Below, one piece after another: positions 1-6,612 of a stretch of 9,120 nucleotides of DNA. Source of the DNA: Candidatus Dadabacteria bacterium. GTDB lineage: Bacteria; Desulfobacterota_D; UBA1144; Nemesobacterales; CSP1-2. A program made the translations under genes and the position numbers. The stretch is from assembly GCA_022615255.1 (NCBI GenBank), contig JAKEHC010000108.1, forward strand, positions 1-9,120, read 5' to 3'. Within the stretch, counting starts at the first letter, position 1, and the number at the start of each line of letters is the position of its first letter. Below the pieces are notes generated by a model that ran no database searches, had not been told where the DNA came from, and saw only the letters and a program-made list of their open reading frames with translations.

Positions 1-109
1 AAAAATGACCCTTTACCCTACCTTACTTCGTTATTTTGGTTACTTTTTTAAATTGCAGAACCAATACCCTTTCGGTTACATTTTAGACTGCAGAATACGT
101 ACGTGAAAG

Positions 110-138
110 GTGTCATAATAGTTTTTTTATGGTAGAAT
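110..138 (+). promoter_or_regulatory. Candidate sigma70 promoter for the first small Cys-motif gene
   Basis: The -10 element TAGAAT (133-138) matches the consensus at 5 of 6 positions and is preceded by TG at 130-131, giving an extended -10. A -35 element GTGTCA (110-115, 4 of 6 matches) lies 17 nt upstream. The expected start near 145 leaves a leader of about 70 nt before the gene at 216. No Fur-like palindrome is seen here, unlike the promoter of the paralogue at 786. The rest of 1-215 shows no gene. Confidence 0.45.
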
Positions 139-215
139 GGAAGCTTGGATACTGCATTCTTAAGATTACATGAAGTATGGAAAGCAGAATCCACTAATCA
201 AATAAGGGGATTGCT

Positions 216-452
216 ATGAGTGAAACTTGTGTGAAGACGACGCTTGCCACATTTCCATACGGGAACATACAGAAGTGCAGTTGTGGCGGTTATTACGTTA
301 CATTCGGCTATGTGACCATACGCCTTAGCTACAAGGAGTTAAAATCATACGCAGATATGCTATACAATGTAATTAAGAGTCAGGAGTTTACCAGGGAAAT
401 CATACAGGAGCAGCATGATAAGGCTGATAGGCGGCGTCCAAGAGATAAATAG
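216..452 (+). CDS. Small Cys-motif protein, paralogue of the protein at 786-1016
   Basis: This is a 78-residue soluble protein with no signal peptide or membrane segment. AAGGGGA at 204-210 lies 5 nt before the ATG and supports the start. Residues 18-31 hold a CxC pair (C21, C23) followed by GGYYVTFG, then a beta-rich VTIRLS stretch and an amphipathic helix (about 39-56). The tail (60-78) is highly charged. The order C..C, aromatic pair, [LF]G, [TL]xRL, helix is shared with the second small protein, so the two are paralogues. The pattern resembles the small DUF6686-type proteins known mostly from Bacteroidetes; I recall this from memory and have not searched it. The cysteines may bind a metal, which is inference. 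It has its own promoter and is separated from the downstream Fur-controlled unit by 333 nt. Confidence 0.7.
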   Translation: MSETCVKTTLATFPYGNIQKCSCGGYYVTFGYVTIRLSYKELKSYADMLYNVIKSQEFTREIIQEQHDKADRRRPRDK

Positions 453-617
453 CAGACTTAGTTTTGCCATCCGGAATTAAATTGAGCGATTAAAAGAGCA
501 TAATTTATATTGTATCTAGCCAGGTTTTACATATCTTATTTTTAAACCTTCCTTATAAATATAGCTTCATTTATATTCCCCACATTTTATAAACTAAAAG
601 GGTTTATTTAACCTCAC
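453..617. other. AT-rich intergenic stretch without a recognised gene
   Basis: No open frame with a ribosome binding site is seen on either strand. ATAAAC (591-596) and GTTTAT (604-609) form a 6-bp AT-only inverted repeat with a 7-nt loop, too weak to call as a terminator. The stretch ends at the -35 box of the downstream promoter. Confidence 0.4.
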
Positions 618-645
618 TTGACAGTTAATCCCTGTGTGATATTAT
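618..645 (+). promoter_or_regulatory. Strong extended -10 promoter of the small protein/porin unit
   Basis: A perfect -35 TTGACA (618-623) is followed after 16 nt by TATTAT (640-645, 5 of 6 matches). TG at 637-638 makes the -10 element extended. The predicted transcription start is near 652, inside the Fur-type box. The resulting leader of about 134 nt before the GTG at 786 shows no riboswitch fold that I recognise. Confidence 0.75.
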
Positions 646-650
646 GATTA

Positions 651-665
651 TGAAAATGATTTTCA
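651..665 (+). promoter_or_regulatory. Fur-type operator (perfect 7-1-7 inverted repeat)
   Basis: TGAAAATGATTTTCA is a perfect inverted repeat with 7-nt arms around one central base, the geometry of the classical Fur site TGATAATNATTATCA. Aligned to the 19-bp Fur consensus, 652-670 matches at 14 positions. It begins 5 nt after the -10 element and covers the predicted start site, where a bound repressor would block transcription. Repression by Fe(II)-Fur is the simplest reading; another Fur-family member (Mn or peroxide sensing) cannot be excluded. Confidence 0.8.
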
Positions 666-773
666 TTTTTAATAATAATGAGACATTGTAGATGCAGGTT
701 TACAACGAAATACATATCACCTGGTTTTATACAAACTTCGCAACATACAACGGCAGTCTATTGAAACTGTTTT

Positions 774-780
774 GGGAGGA
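774..780 (+). promoter_or_regulatory. Ribosome binding site fixing a GTG start
   Basis: GGGAGGA lies 5 nt before the GTG at 786-788. This strong Shine-Dalgarno match, with no competing ATG nearby in frame, fixes the GTG as the start of the second small protein. Confidence 0.8.
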
Positions 781-785
781 AAAGA

Positions 786-1016
786 GTGAAAAAAATTCAT
801 AGTGACACTGAGAGGTCCTTAGTACTTTCCTCGTCAAAAATGGGAAGTATTTGTAGATGTGGGTGTTGTAATTCGTATCACCTTTCTCTGGGGAATTTAA
901 CTTTGAGATTAGATCACACTGATATTTTAACTCTAGCTGGGATGCTCATAGAGGCTCTCGAACTTAATGCTATGTGTGAGCTAAATGATGAGGAATGTAG
1001 AAAAGGAAACGCATAA
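786..1016 (+). CDS. Small Cys-rich protein, first gene of the Fur-box unit
   Basis: This 76-residue soluble protein starts at GTG behind a strong ribosome binding site. Residues 23-28 read CRCGCC, giving four cysteines (C23, C25, C27, C28), followed by NSYHLSLGNLTLRL and an amphipathic helix (about 44-60); two more Cys are C64 and C71. It is a diverged paralogue of the protein at 216-452, richer in Cys and carrying YH where that one has YY. It looks like the same DUF6686-like small family (remembered, not searched). As the first gene after a Fur-type operator, with the porin ribosome binding site beginning 5 nt after its stop, it is probably made under iron limitation. A metal- or Fe-S-binding accessory or regulatory role is possible, but nothing in the sequence fixes it. 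Confidence 0.75.
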   Translation: MKKIHSDTERSLVLSSSKMGSICRCGCCNSYHLSLGNLTLRLDHTDILTLAGMLIEALELNAMCELNDEECRKGNA

Positions 1017-1021
1017 CTATC

Positions 1022-1030
1022 AAAAGGAGG
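1022..1030 (+). promoter_or_regulatory. Ribosome binding site deciding the porin start
   Basis: AAAAGGAGG lies 8 nt before the ATG at 1039. An in-frame ATG at 985 would overlap the small gene and put 18 charged residues ahead of the signal peptide, so 1039 is the better start. Confidence 0.85.
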
Positions 1031-1038
1031 ATAGGAAA

Positions 1039-2631
1039 ATGAAATCAAGAAGCTTAGCCAGATGTATTTGGCAAAAAATTATTGTTGTAACGCTGAATAT
1101 ACTCCTCTTTGCTTTACCTCTAGGGGGATTTGCGCAAGAGGTGGCACCAACAAATAATATAACTCCTCAAGAGCAACGTTTAGAGGAGTTGGAAAAGCAG
1201 CTTAAGGAGCTTAAAGAGGAAATTCAGCGTATGAAAAAAGAGGAAGAGGCAAAACCTAAGACTGTTGAAGAGGCGCCTCCTCCTGAGGTTGAAAAAAAGG
1301 ATGGTAAGGGAGTATTTGAGTATTTAGCCGATAGGGTAAAAATAGGGGGATATGGATCTTTTCGATATGAATATCTGACTGCTGGTGGTGAAGACTTAAA
1401 TACCTTTACACTCCGTCGTCTTGTTCTTACAACCGATGTAAGACCCGTAGATAGAATTAGCATATATACAGAGCTTGAATTTGAGAGGTTTTTACAGATA
1501 GAGGTCGAGGAAGGCACATCCTCAAATGATGGAGGGCTTACATTTGAGCAGGAGATTGAATCCTCGAATGAAAGCGAGATTGCCTTAGAGCAGGCATGGC
1601 TTCAATTTGATTATGCTGAGAACCATGGTTTGAGACTTGGGGCTATTCTTGTTCCATTAGGTAGGTTTAACCTCTACCATGATGATAACCTCTATGATTT
1701 CAACCGACGCACCATTACAGACCGCCAGGGTCCGGTGCTACCAGTAGCGGCTGCTTGGGATGAACTCGGAGCCGGGCTTAACGGGTACTTTGACTTAGGA
1801 GATAGGGGAGGGCTTAGCTACCAGTTTTACATAATGAATGGGGCTACGCTCGAAGGACAGATTGAGACTGTGATAGAAACTACCCCGGATGAGAGCAAGC
1901 TTGAGCTTGAAGCGAAGCTTGATTTGTCTCCGGGTAGTTTTTCAACGGATCTGAATGGCGCTAAGGCATATACCGGAAGGATTGCATATAGCCCATTTCT
2001 TGGCGCGGAGATCGGGGGATCATTTTATGTTGGTCAGTATACCCCTGACTTCCTTGGCATTAACAAGTACATAGCCGCATTCGGGGGTGACACTAAATTC
2101 TCAATCGGTCCATTTGATATAGAAGCAGAGTACATATACACGCATTTTCAAGATGCCGAGGAAGTGGTAGAAAGGTTTTCGGAGCTTACAGTTAACTCTG
2201 AGGTTGAGGGCGAGGTTGACGACCTTATTATAGAGCTTGCATTTGAATCCCCTATGATTGCAAAAAACAAGCAGGGTTTTTGGTTATCTCTAACCTATCA
2301 CTTCTGGCCCGAGTTTCTCAATAAAACCCCTCTAGGATCACCATTTGAAAATCCTGACCTAAGGCTTGTCGGTCGTTACGAGATTGTAAGTTTTGATGAT
2401 CTCTTCACGGAGGTGGAATTTGAAGATGGGGTTGTTACAGACATTGAGACTAAGGATATAACACAGCAGCTTATAACCCTTGGGCTTAGCTATCGTCCCA
2501 TACCGACTATTGGGGTTATATTTAACTTTGAGATCGGCGATCTGCTAGAAGGGGACGAGCTTATATTCCCAGAGGGAGTTGAGGCGGACAAATTCTTTGG
2601 CTTTACTGCCGGGGCTGTATTTGGATTTTAA
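1039..2631 (+). CDS. Outer-membrane porin with N-terminal coiled coil
   Basis: This is a 530-residue beta-barrel porin. The chosen ATG yields a classical signal peptide: basic MKSRSLAR, a hydrophobic core, and likely cleavage after GFA at residue 32. Residues about 44-70 are a heptad-like coiled coil (EQRLEELEKQLKELKEEIQ), then a Pro/Glu/Lys linker (71-90). From about residue 95 come alternating polar/hydrophobic strands beginning with IGGYGSFRYEY, with many acidic loops. The protein ends in AVFGF, the terminal Phe typical of BAM substrates. The layout (coiled coil, linker, barrel) resembles phosphate-selective-porin-like (OprP/O type) proteins of delta-type lineages; the substrate cannot be read off. 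It follows the small Cys-rich gene by 22 nt and is expected to share the Fur-controlled promoter. No TonB box or plug is seen, so diffusion rather than TonB-driven uptake is likely. Confidence 0.85.
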   Translation: MKSRSLARCIWQKIIVVTLNILLFALPLGGFAQEVAPTNNITPQEQRLEELEKQLKELKEEIQRMKKEEEAKPKTVEEAPPPEVEKKDGKGVFEYLADRVKIGGYGSFRYEYLTAGGEDLNTFTLRRLVLTTDVRPVDRISIYTELEFERFLQIEVEEGTSSNDGGLTFEQEIESSNESEIALEQAWLQFDYAENHGLRLGAILVPLGRFNLYHDDNLYDFNRRTITDRQGPVLPVAAAWDELGAGLNGYFDLGDRGGLSYQFYIMNGATLEGQIETVIETTPDESKLELEAKLDLSPGSFSTDLNGAKAYTGRIAYSPFLGAEIGGSFYVGQYTPDFLGINKYIAAFGGDTKFSIGPFDIEAEYIYTHFQDAEEVVERFSELTVNSEVEGEVDDLIIELAFESPMIAKNKQGFWLSLTYHFWPEFLNKTPLGSPFENPDLRLVGRYEIVSFDDLFTEVEFEDGVVTDIETKDITQQLITLGLSYRPIPTIGVIFNFEIGDLLEGDELIFPEGVEADKFFGFTAGAVFGF

Positions 2632-2973
2632 TGAAGCTCCTTTTTAGAACCTTAATGCGGGTGCGATAATAAGAGATACGTGATTGTCAGGGGGAACTTC
2701 AGAATAACTGGAAGGATATGCGATGATAGTAGGGTCGTATGTTTTTTTATTGTAAAGAAAAAGGAAAATCGTTATACATGAGGTGTTAGTTTGATTCCTT
2801 TTCAGTTTTTGGATTCGTTTCCTATCATGATATGATTAATGGCTTAAAATTCCTTGACGATATTGTGCATCTTTATTTTGCTAAAGATTAAGGGATTGTA
2901 ATAAAGATATGTGGGGTATTATTCCTTTAGAGCCAGCTTAATGAAGCTAGCAGATTAAGAAAGAAAATCTCAA
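2632..2973. other. Long gap between porin and FMN-protein genes
   Basis: These 342 nt contain no gene that I can support on either strand; the open frames are very short and lack ribosome binding sites. No convincing terminator follows the porin. AAAAGGAA and TTCCTTTT (about 2758-2803) can pair only across a loop of roughly 30 nt. TATCATGATA (2823-2832) is a 10-bp palindrome without the Fur 7-1-7 geometry. A weak promoter candidate lies at 2896-2922. Confidence 0.5.
2896..2922 (+). promoter_or_regulatory. Weak promoter candidate before the FMN-binding gene
   Basis: TTGTAA (2896-2901, 4 of 6 matches) and TATTAT (2917-2922, 5 of 6) are 15 nt apart, which is shorter than ideal. A start near 2929 would leave a leader of about 45 nt. 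If real, the FMN-protein/apbE/membrane-protein genes can be transcribed separately from the porin. Confidence 0.25.
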
Positions 2974-3552
2974 ATGAGGATAATAATAAGCACTTTAGTC
3001 TTTGCCTTTTTCTTGTTAAACAATCTTGACTATTCGACTGCGGGCTCAGAGAAGATTTATCTTTCTCTCGAAGAAGCCCCGAAGATAGTCTTTCCTGAAG
3101 CAGATGAGTTTGAAGAAGGGGTAGTCGAGTCTACACCGGAGCTCCGGGATAAAATAAAGGGTATGATAGGCAAGGCTCAACCGTCTATTTGGGAGAAAGA
3201 GTATAAGACATATATCGCAAAGAAGGATGGCAAGGTGATCGGATATGCGGTAATAGTTGAAGAGATTGGAAAACATAGACCCATAACATTTATCGTAGGC
3301 GTTACTCCAGATGGCGAGGCTGGGAATATCGCTGTTATGGTCTATAGAGAACCTTACGGGAGCGAGATAAGAACAAGGAGGTTTCTCAAACAGTATGAGG
3401 GTAAAACGCTTGATGACCCGATAAAGACGAGGGAAGATATCGTAAATATATCGGGCGCAACGCTTTCAGTAAGGGCTGCAAATATAGGGGTGAGAAAGGC
3501 TCTGGCACTGATAAATATTGTTTATTTGCAGGGCGAAAATACACTGAATTAA
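2974..3552 (+). CDS. Secreted FMN-binding (NqrC/RnfG-like) domain protein
   Basis: This 192-residue protein is expected in the periplasm, carrying covalently bound FMN as a one-domain electron carrier. The N-terminus (1-23) is a signal peptide: MRIII, a hydrophobic stretch, and a possible cut around STAG. The FMN-binding domain fills about 75-182. KTYIAKKDGKVIGYAVIVEE and ITFIVGVTPDG are typical of RnfG/NqrC-type domains, and residues 160-163 read SGAT, in which T163 is the residue expected to be linked to FMN through a phosphoester. There is no heme motif and no further membrane helix. The ApbE transferase that performs this attachment is encoded 144 nt downstream on the same strand, a strong functional link. 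The ATG has only a weak AAGAAAG ahead of it, and a stop lies in frame 18 nt upstream, so the start is the only ATG available. The redox partner and final acceptor are unknown. Confidence 0.85.
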   Translation: MRIIISTLVFAFFLLNNLDYSTAGSEKIYLSLEEAPKIVFPEADEFEEGVVESTPELRDKIKGMIGKAQPSIWEKEYKTYIAKKDGKVIGYAVIVEEIGKHRPITFIVGVTPDGEAGNIAVMVYREPYGSEIRTRRFLKQYEGKTLDDPIKTREDIVNISGATLSVRAANIGVRKALALINIVYLQGENTLN

Positions 3553-3696
3553 GGAAATGATAGATTTCGGAAACATCGCTATAGCTTCAAGTATAAAATT
3601 GAAAAACAAATAACCTGCAAGTTAAATAGCAAAACAAAATGATCTTCTGGTTAGTTGTCTGGAGGAAGATAATCAACTTCTTCTTTTAGAGATAAG

Positions 3697-4689
3697 ATGA
3701 AACTTATACCGGTCGTTTTAATTTTTCTAACTCTTCCTGAGGTTCTTGTTGAAAGAGCCTTTTTTGTGATGGGGACGATAATTGAGTTTAAGCTCTATTG
3801 TGAGAATAAGGAATCGTGTGATAAAGCCATCTTGGATGTTTATTCTGAAGTAAAGAGGCTGGACGGTATCTTCAGTAATTACAAAAATGACAGTGTTCTG
3901 TCGCGGGTAAACTCATATGCGGGAAAGGGAAGGATTTCAGTGCCAGATGAGTTTATCGAGCTTACTCGCCTGGCTATTTTCTTCTCTGGTCTGACCGGTG
4001 GGGCATTTGACATAACTGTAGGAAGGGCAATGGAAATATGGAGTGCGAGTCGGGAGACAAACTCAATGCCTAACACTAAGGACATGGTTAGGGCTAAGGA
4101 TTGCATGGGGTTTGGAAAAATAAAGATATATCCTGAGGAAAAACAGATAGAGCTAAATTCTTCTTGTGTTTCGCTTGATTTTGGAGGAATAGGCAAGGGA
4201 TATGCCCTAGATAGAGCCGTAGGAATTCTGAGAAAGCACGGCATCAAAAGAGGGATTGTAAACTTCGGTGGAAACATATACGCTATGAAGCCTCCTCCGG
4301 GGGAGGATGGATGGAATGTTGGGATCAGGCATCCAAGGGATGAGACCCAGGTGCTTACCTTACTACGAGTTGAGGATACAGCCGTTTCTACATCCGGCGA
4401 TTATGAAAGATACTTTGAGGTAAACGGCAGGCGTTTCTCTCATATTATTAACCCAAGAGACGGATTCCCGGTAGAGGCTGTCCCCTCTGTAACTGTAATC
4501 GCTAAAGATGGAACGGGTGCAGATGCCCTGTCAACGGCTCTTACGGTAATGAGGAATGATAGGGCGATTCAGTTCCTAGATCAGCTAAAGGATGTAGGGG
4601 CTATGATAGTCACGGAAGAAAATGGAAGGCTTTCGATATACAAAAATCCTTTTTTCAGCGGACTTGAGGCAACAGAAACGGTTAATTGA
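3697..4689 (+). CDS. apbE: FAD:protein FMN transferase (ApbE)
   Basis: ApbE uses FAD and Mg2+ to attach FMN to a Thr of FMN-binding-domain proteins, acting outside the cytoplasmic membrane. The 330 residues cover the whole family: MGT at 25-27, FSNYKNDSVLSRVN (59-72), GGAFDITVG (101-109), the LDFGGIGKGYALD signature (160-172), GIVNFGGNIY (186-195), VSTSGDYERYF (230-240), SHIINPRDGFPV (248-259) and the late DALSTAL (276-282). The N-terminal 17 residues are hydrophobic and can serve as a short signal or anchor, but there is no lipobox Cys, unlike many ApbE proteins. The ribosome binding site is weak (AGAGA close to the ATG; GGAGG at 3661-3665 is too far away). The obvious substrate is the SGAT protein encoded just upstream. 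The gene overlaps or nearly touches the next membrane-protein gene, suggesting coupled translation. Confidence 0.95.
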   Translation: MKLIPVVLIFLTLPEVLVERAFFVMGTIIEFKLYCENKESCDKAILDVYSEVKRLDGIFSNYKNDSVLSRVNSYAGKGRISVPDEFIELTRLAIFFSGLTGGAFDITVGRAMEIWSASRETNSMPNTKDMVRAKDCMGFGKIKIYPEEKQIELNSSCVSLDFGGIGKGYALDRAVGILRKHGIKRGIVNFGGNIYAMKPPPGEDGWNVGIRHPRDETQVLTLLRVEDTAVSTSGDYERYFEVNGRRFSHIINPRDGFPVEAVPSVTVIAKDGTGADALSTALTVMRNDRAIQFLDQLKDVGAMIVTEENGRLSIYKNPFFSGLEATETVN

Positions 4690-5204
4690 CGGTCAAGATG
4701 CAGCACTTCATGCAGAAATATACCCTTTCAAACGCTTCCCCTGGCATAAAAATCATAACGACTATATTCCTACTTTTTATGGTGCCCGGTCTCACTACAA
4801 ATCTATTAATCGTCTATTCAAAAACAGGATGGAGCTATGACGGACTTATTGAATACTATAAAGGGGTTGAAAGCGGCTATGCAAAAAGCTACATGGAACT
4901 ATTGGAAACGACCCACTTTCATATATTCTCAATGCCCGTCGTTTTCTTGATACTTGCACACATATTCCTAATGTGTTCATGGGGCTACCGCACTAAAATA
5001 GCGGTGATAGTTATCTCATTTCTGGCTATATTCGCGGAGATATGCAGTCCCTGGCTTATAACCTATGTATCTCCCAAATTTGCTCTTTTGATGATTTTCT
5101 CGGGTATATCCATCAGTCTTAACCTTCTTATTTACACAGTGGTTCCGTTATATGAGATGTGGTTTGTAAAATTTAATAATGGAAGCATTCGAAATTCCAC
5201 GTAG
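4686..5204 (+). CDS. Four-helix membrane protein with HxH motif, coupled to apbE
   Basis: This inner-membrane protein of about 170 residues has hydrophobic segments near 22-44, 79-97, 103-122 and 132-156. An extracytoplasmic loop (45-76), rich in Tyr, ends in ETTHFH (H77, H79). A further His (H92) sits one helix turn group below in the same membrane segment, so the three could bind heme or metal; that is inference. The family appears to be an uncharacterised one sometimes carrying the mistaken name 'elongation factor-1 alpha' (from memory). The TTG at 4686 overlaps the apbE stop in TTGA; an ATG at 4698 (residue 5) is an alternative start, and neither has a clear ribosome binding site. Position behind the FMN protein and apbE suggests it is the membrane partner that feeds electrons to, or takes them from, the periplasmic flavin. 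It converges on the SEC-C gene with only 21 nt between the stops. Confidence 0.8.
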   Translation: MTVKMQHFMQKYTLSNASPGIKIITTIFLLFMVPGLTTNLLIVYSKTGWSYDGLIEYYKGVESGYAKSYMELLETTHFHIFSMPVVFLILAHIFLMCSWGYRTKIAVIVISFLAIFAEICSPWLITYVSPKFALLMIFSGISISLNLLIYTVVPLYEMWFVKFNNGSIRNST

Positions 5205-5225
5205 GAATAAAAGATCCAAACCTAC

Positions 5226-6575
5226 TTATTCAATTTTAAGTTTCTTCCTTAGCCTGCCTATATCGTAATAGGGCTCGCCCCGTTCTCTTGCACGCTCATA
5301 TAAGCCTTCAAGCTCGTTCAAGATGGAAGTGAGCAATTCTCTGCCCTGCTTTGTTTCTAAAGCCTGTCTAGGGGTCTTTCCTTTAAGCACGTTATGGGGT
5401 TTGTCGATCCATTCATCGTAATGTTCATCAATAATGTTATCGAGCTCTCGTTTACTGCTGACTCCTGGGGGAAGAGTGGTTTTAGCGGTCTTATTAGGCA
5501 CCGTGTCGCGATTTAAGTCTAAATGTTTTAGGGAGTCTCGCTTATACTCGATAAGATTATTGAGGTTTTTTTCAATAATCTTTTTTACCTTGTCTAGTGA
5601 GCGCAGTGAATAACAATCAATTGTAAGTTTATCATTCTCAACTTCTATTGTGCCTCCGACTCTCTCTTTGCCTCGTTTCCTCACCCAAGAAAAAACCCTG
5701 AGATCATCTGTTCCACCTTCTATCTCCTCAAGAGACTTGATATTTTGCAGCTTCTTTACGGCTCTTTCATAATTTTTCACTTTGTAGATCGCAGAAGCAA
5801 AAACAAACTCATCTCCATCAGGTGTGAAAAACTGAGGATGATCTACTATGTCTTCAATATAATTTCCTATAAGGAACCCCAAGTCTTTCAAAAAATCTTT
5901 CGTTGTACTTTTTCTCCCAAAACTTCTCTTGTAATCTTTGAACTGAATGTTAAAAAAATCTATAATAAGAGGCTTGAATGCCTCTGAATATACTGAGATT
6001 ACACTTGAGAAATAAGTGTTCCCTCCTACCTTAAGCGGTCTTGCCCCGATTATATCGTGAGTAGCGATTTGTGAAGATGATGACAAGTCCTTTATCTTAA
6101 GTACTTCGCCTGTAAATATGTCTCTTATAATGCATCCTTCATTCGGTAAGACTTCCTCTACCTCAAAAAAGCTGTAAACATTATCCAGCCATACGCTAAG
6201 CAAGGACTTTTCAACCTCTGGAATATTGAATCTCTCCTCTTCAGAAAATCGTTCGATCACCCTTTTGCCGTTATCAATTAATCTAAAATCATAGATAAAC
6301 CAATCAAAAAATTTTGCGAATGTGAAGTCATCAATATCCTCGTCACCCAAGTTTTCAGCTAAAAGCTCGGGGTCGTTCTTCCAGATATAGAATGCCTCGC
6401 CTATCTGTGCCTGGATCTCGGGACGGTGTGAAAAATCAACTAGTTTTAGGCGTAAGTCCTTCTCAGCCTGGTCTAGCTTATATTGATTGAGGTCAAATAC
6501 CGGCTTTTTGATGCTGCAGCAAGCCCCAAAACTTTTTCCGCTTCCGCATCCACAAGGGAAATCTAAGTCGTTCAT
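5226..6575 (-). CDS. SEC-C motif protein of unknown function
   Basis: This is a 449-residue cytoplasmic protein. Residues 7-20 are a SEC-C zinc motif, PCGCGSGKSFGACC, with C8, C10, C19 and C20 in the CxCx8CC spacing known from the SecA C-terminus. The middle is a long region without a recognised fold. The C-terminal 70 residues (WIDKPHNVLKGKTPRQAL from residue 389, then QGRELL) resemble the small helical domain found at the end of many SEC-C proteins and reminiscent of MbcA/Xre-type antitoxin C-termini. It is much larger than a bare SEC-C protein and has the motif at the N-terminus instead of the C-terminus. The ATG lacks a Shine-Dalgarno, and a consensus promoter ends 10 nt ahead of it, which suggests a leaderless mRNA. 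No partner gene is adjacent; function unknown. Confidence 0.8.
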   Translation of the reverse strand: MNDLDFPCGCGSGKSFGACCSIKKPVFDLNQYKLDQAEKDLRLKLVDFSHRPEIQAQIGEAFYIWKNDPELLAENLGDEDIDDFTFAKFFDWFIYDFRLIDNGKRVIERFSEEERFNIPEVEKSLLSVWLDNVYSFFEVEEVLPNEGCIIRDIFTGEVLKIKDLSSSSQIATHDIIGARPLKVGGNTYFSSVISVYSEAFKPLIIDFFNIQFKDYKRSFGRKSTTKDFLKDLGFLIGNYIEDIVDHPQFFTPDGDEFVFASAIYKVKNYERAVKKLQNIKSLEEIEGGTDDLRVFSWVRKRGKERVGGTIEVENDKLTIDCYSLRSLDKVKKIIEKNLNNLIEYKRDSLKHLDLNRDTVPNKTAKTTLPPGVSSKRELDNIIDEHYDEWIDKPHNVLKGKTPRQALETKQGRELLTSILNELEGLYERARERGEPYYDIGRLRKKLKIE

Positions 6576-6585
6576 AGTTTTAAAA

Positions 6586-6612
6586 ATTATATTATGTTAA
6601 TTAGGGTGTCAA
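6586..6612 (-). promoter_or_regulatory. Promoter of the SEC-C gene, probably leaderless
   Basis: On the - strand a perfect TTGACA (6612-6607) and a perfect TATAAT (6591-6586) are 15 nt apart. Both boxes are consensus but the spacing is 2 nt short of optimal. The -10 element ends 10 nt before the SEC-C ATG, so the transcript would start only about 3-5 nt ahead of the start codon. No ribosome binding site fits in that space. Confidence 0.55.

Noticed and set aside
985..1038. Upstream in-frame ATG of the porin (18 extra residues)
   Set aside because: It overlaps the small Cys-rich gene, adds a charged tail ahead of the signal peptide, and lacks the strong AAAAGGAGG that precedes 1039.
2823..2832. 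TATCATGATA palindrome before the FMN-binding gene as a second Fur box
   Set aside because: Geometry and bases do not fit the 7-1-7 site found at 651-665, and it lies well upstream of the nearest candidate promoter.
3639..3689. Hydrophobic 16-codon frame MIFWLVVWRKIINFFF just before apbE
   Set aside because: No ribosome binding site in front of it and no sign of conservation; it may be chance in AT-rich sequence.
3879..4277. Open frame on the - strand inside apbE
   Set aside because: It lies wholly inside a gene with every ApbE motif and its translation shows no recognisable features.
5201..5225. GTAGG/CCTAC hairpin between the converging membrane-protein and SEC-C genes
   Set aside because: Five-bp stem with a 15-nt loop and no T-run; not a credible terminator.
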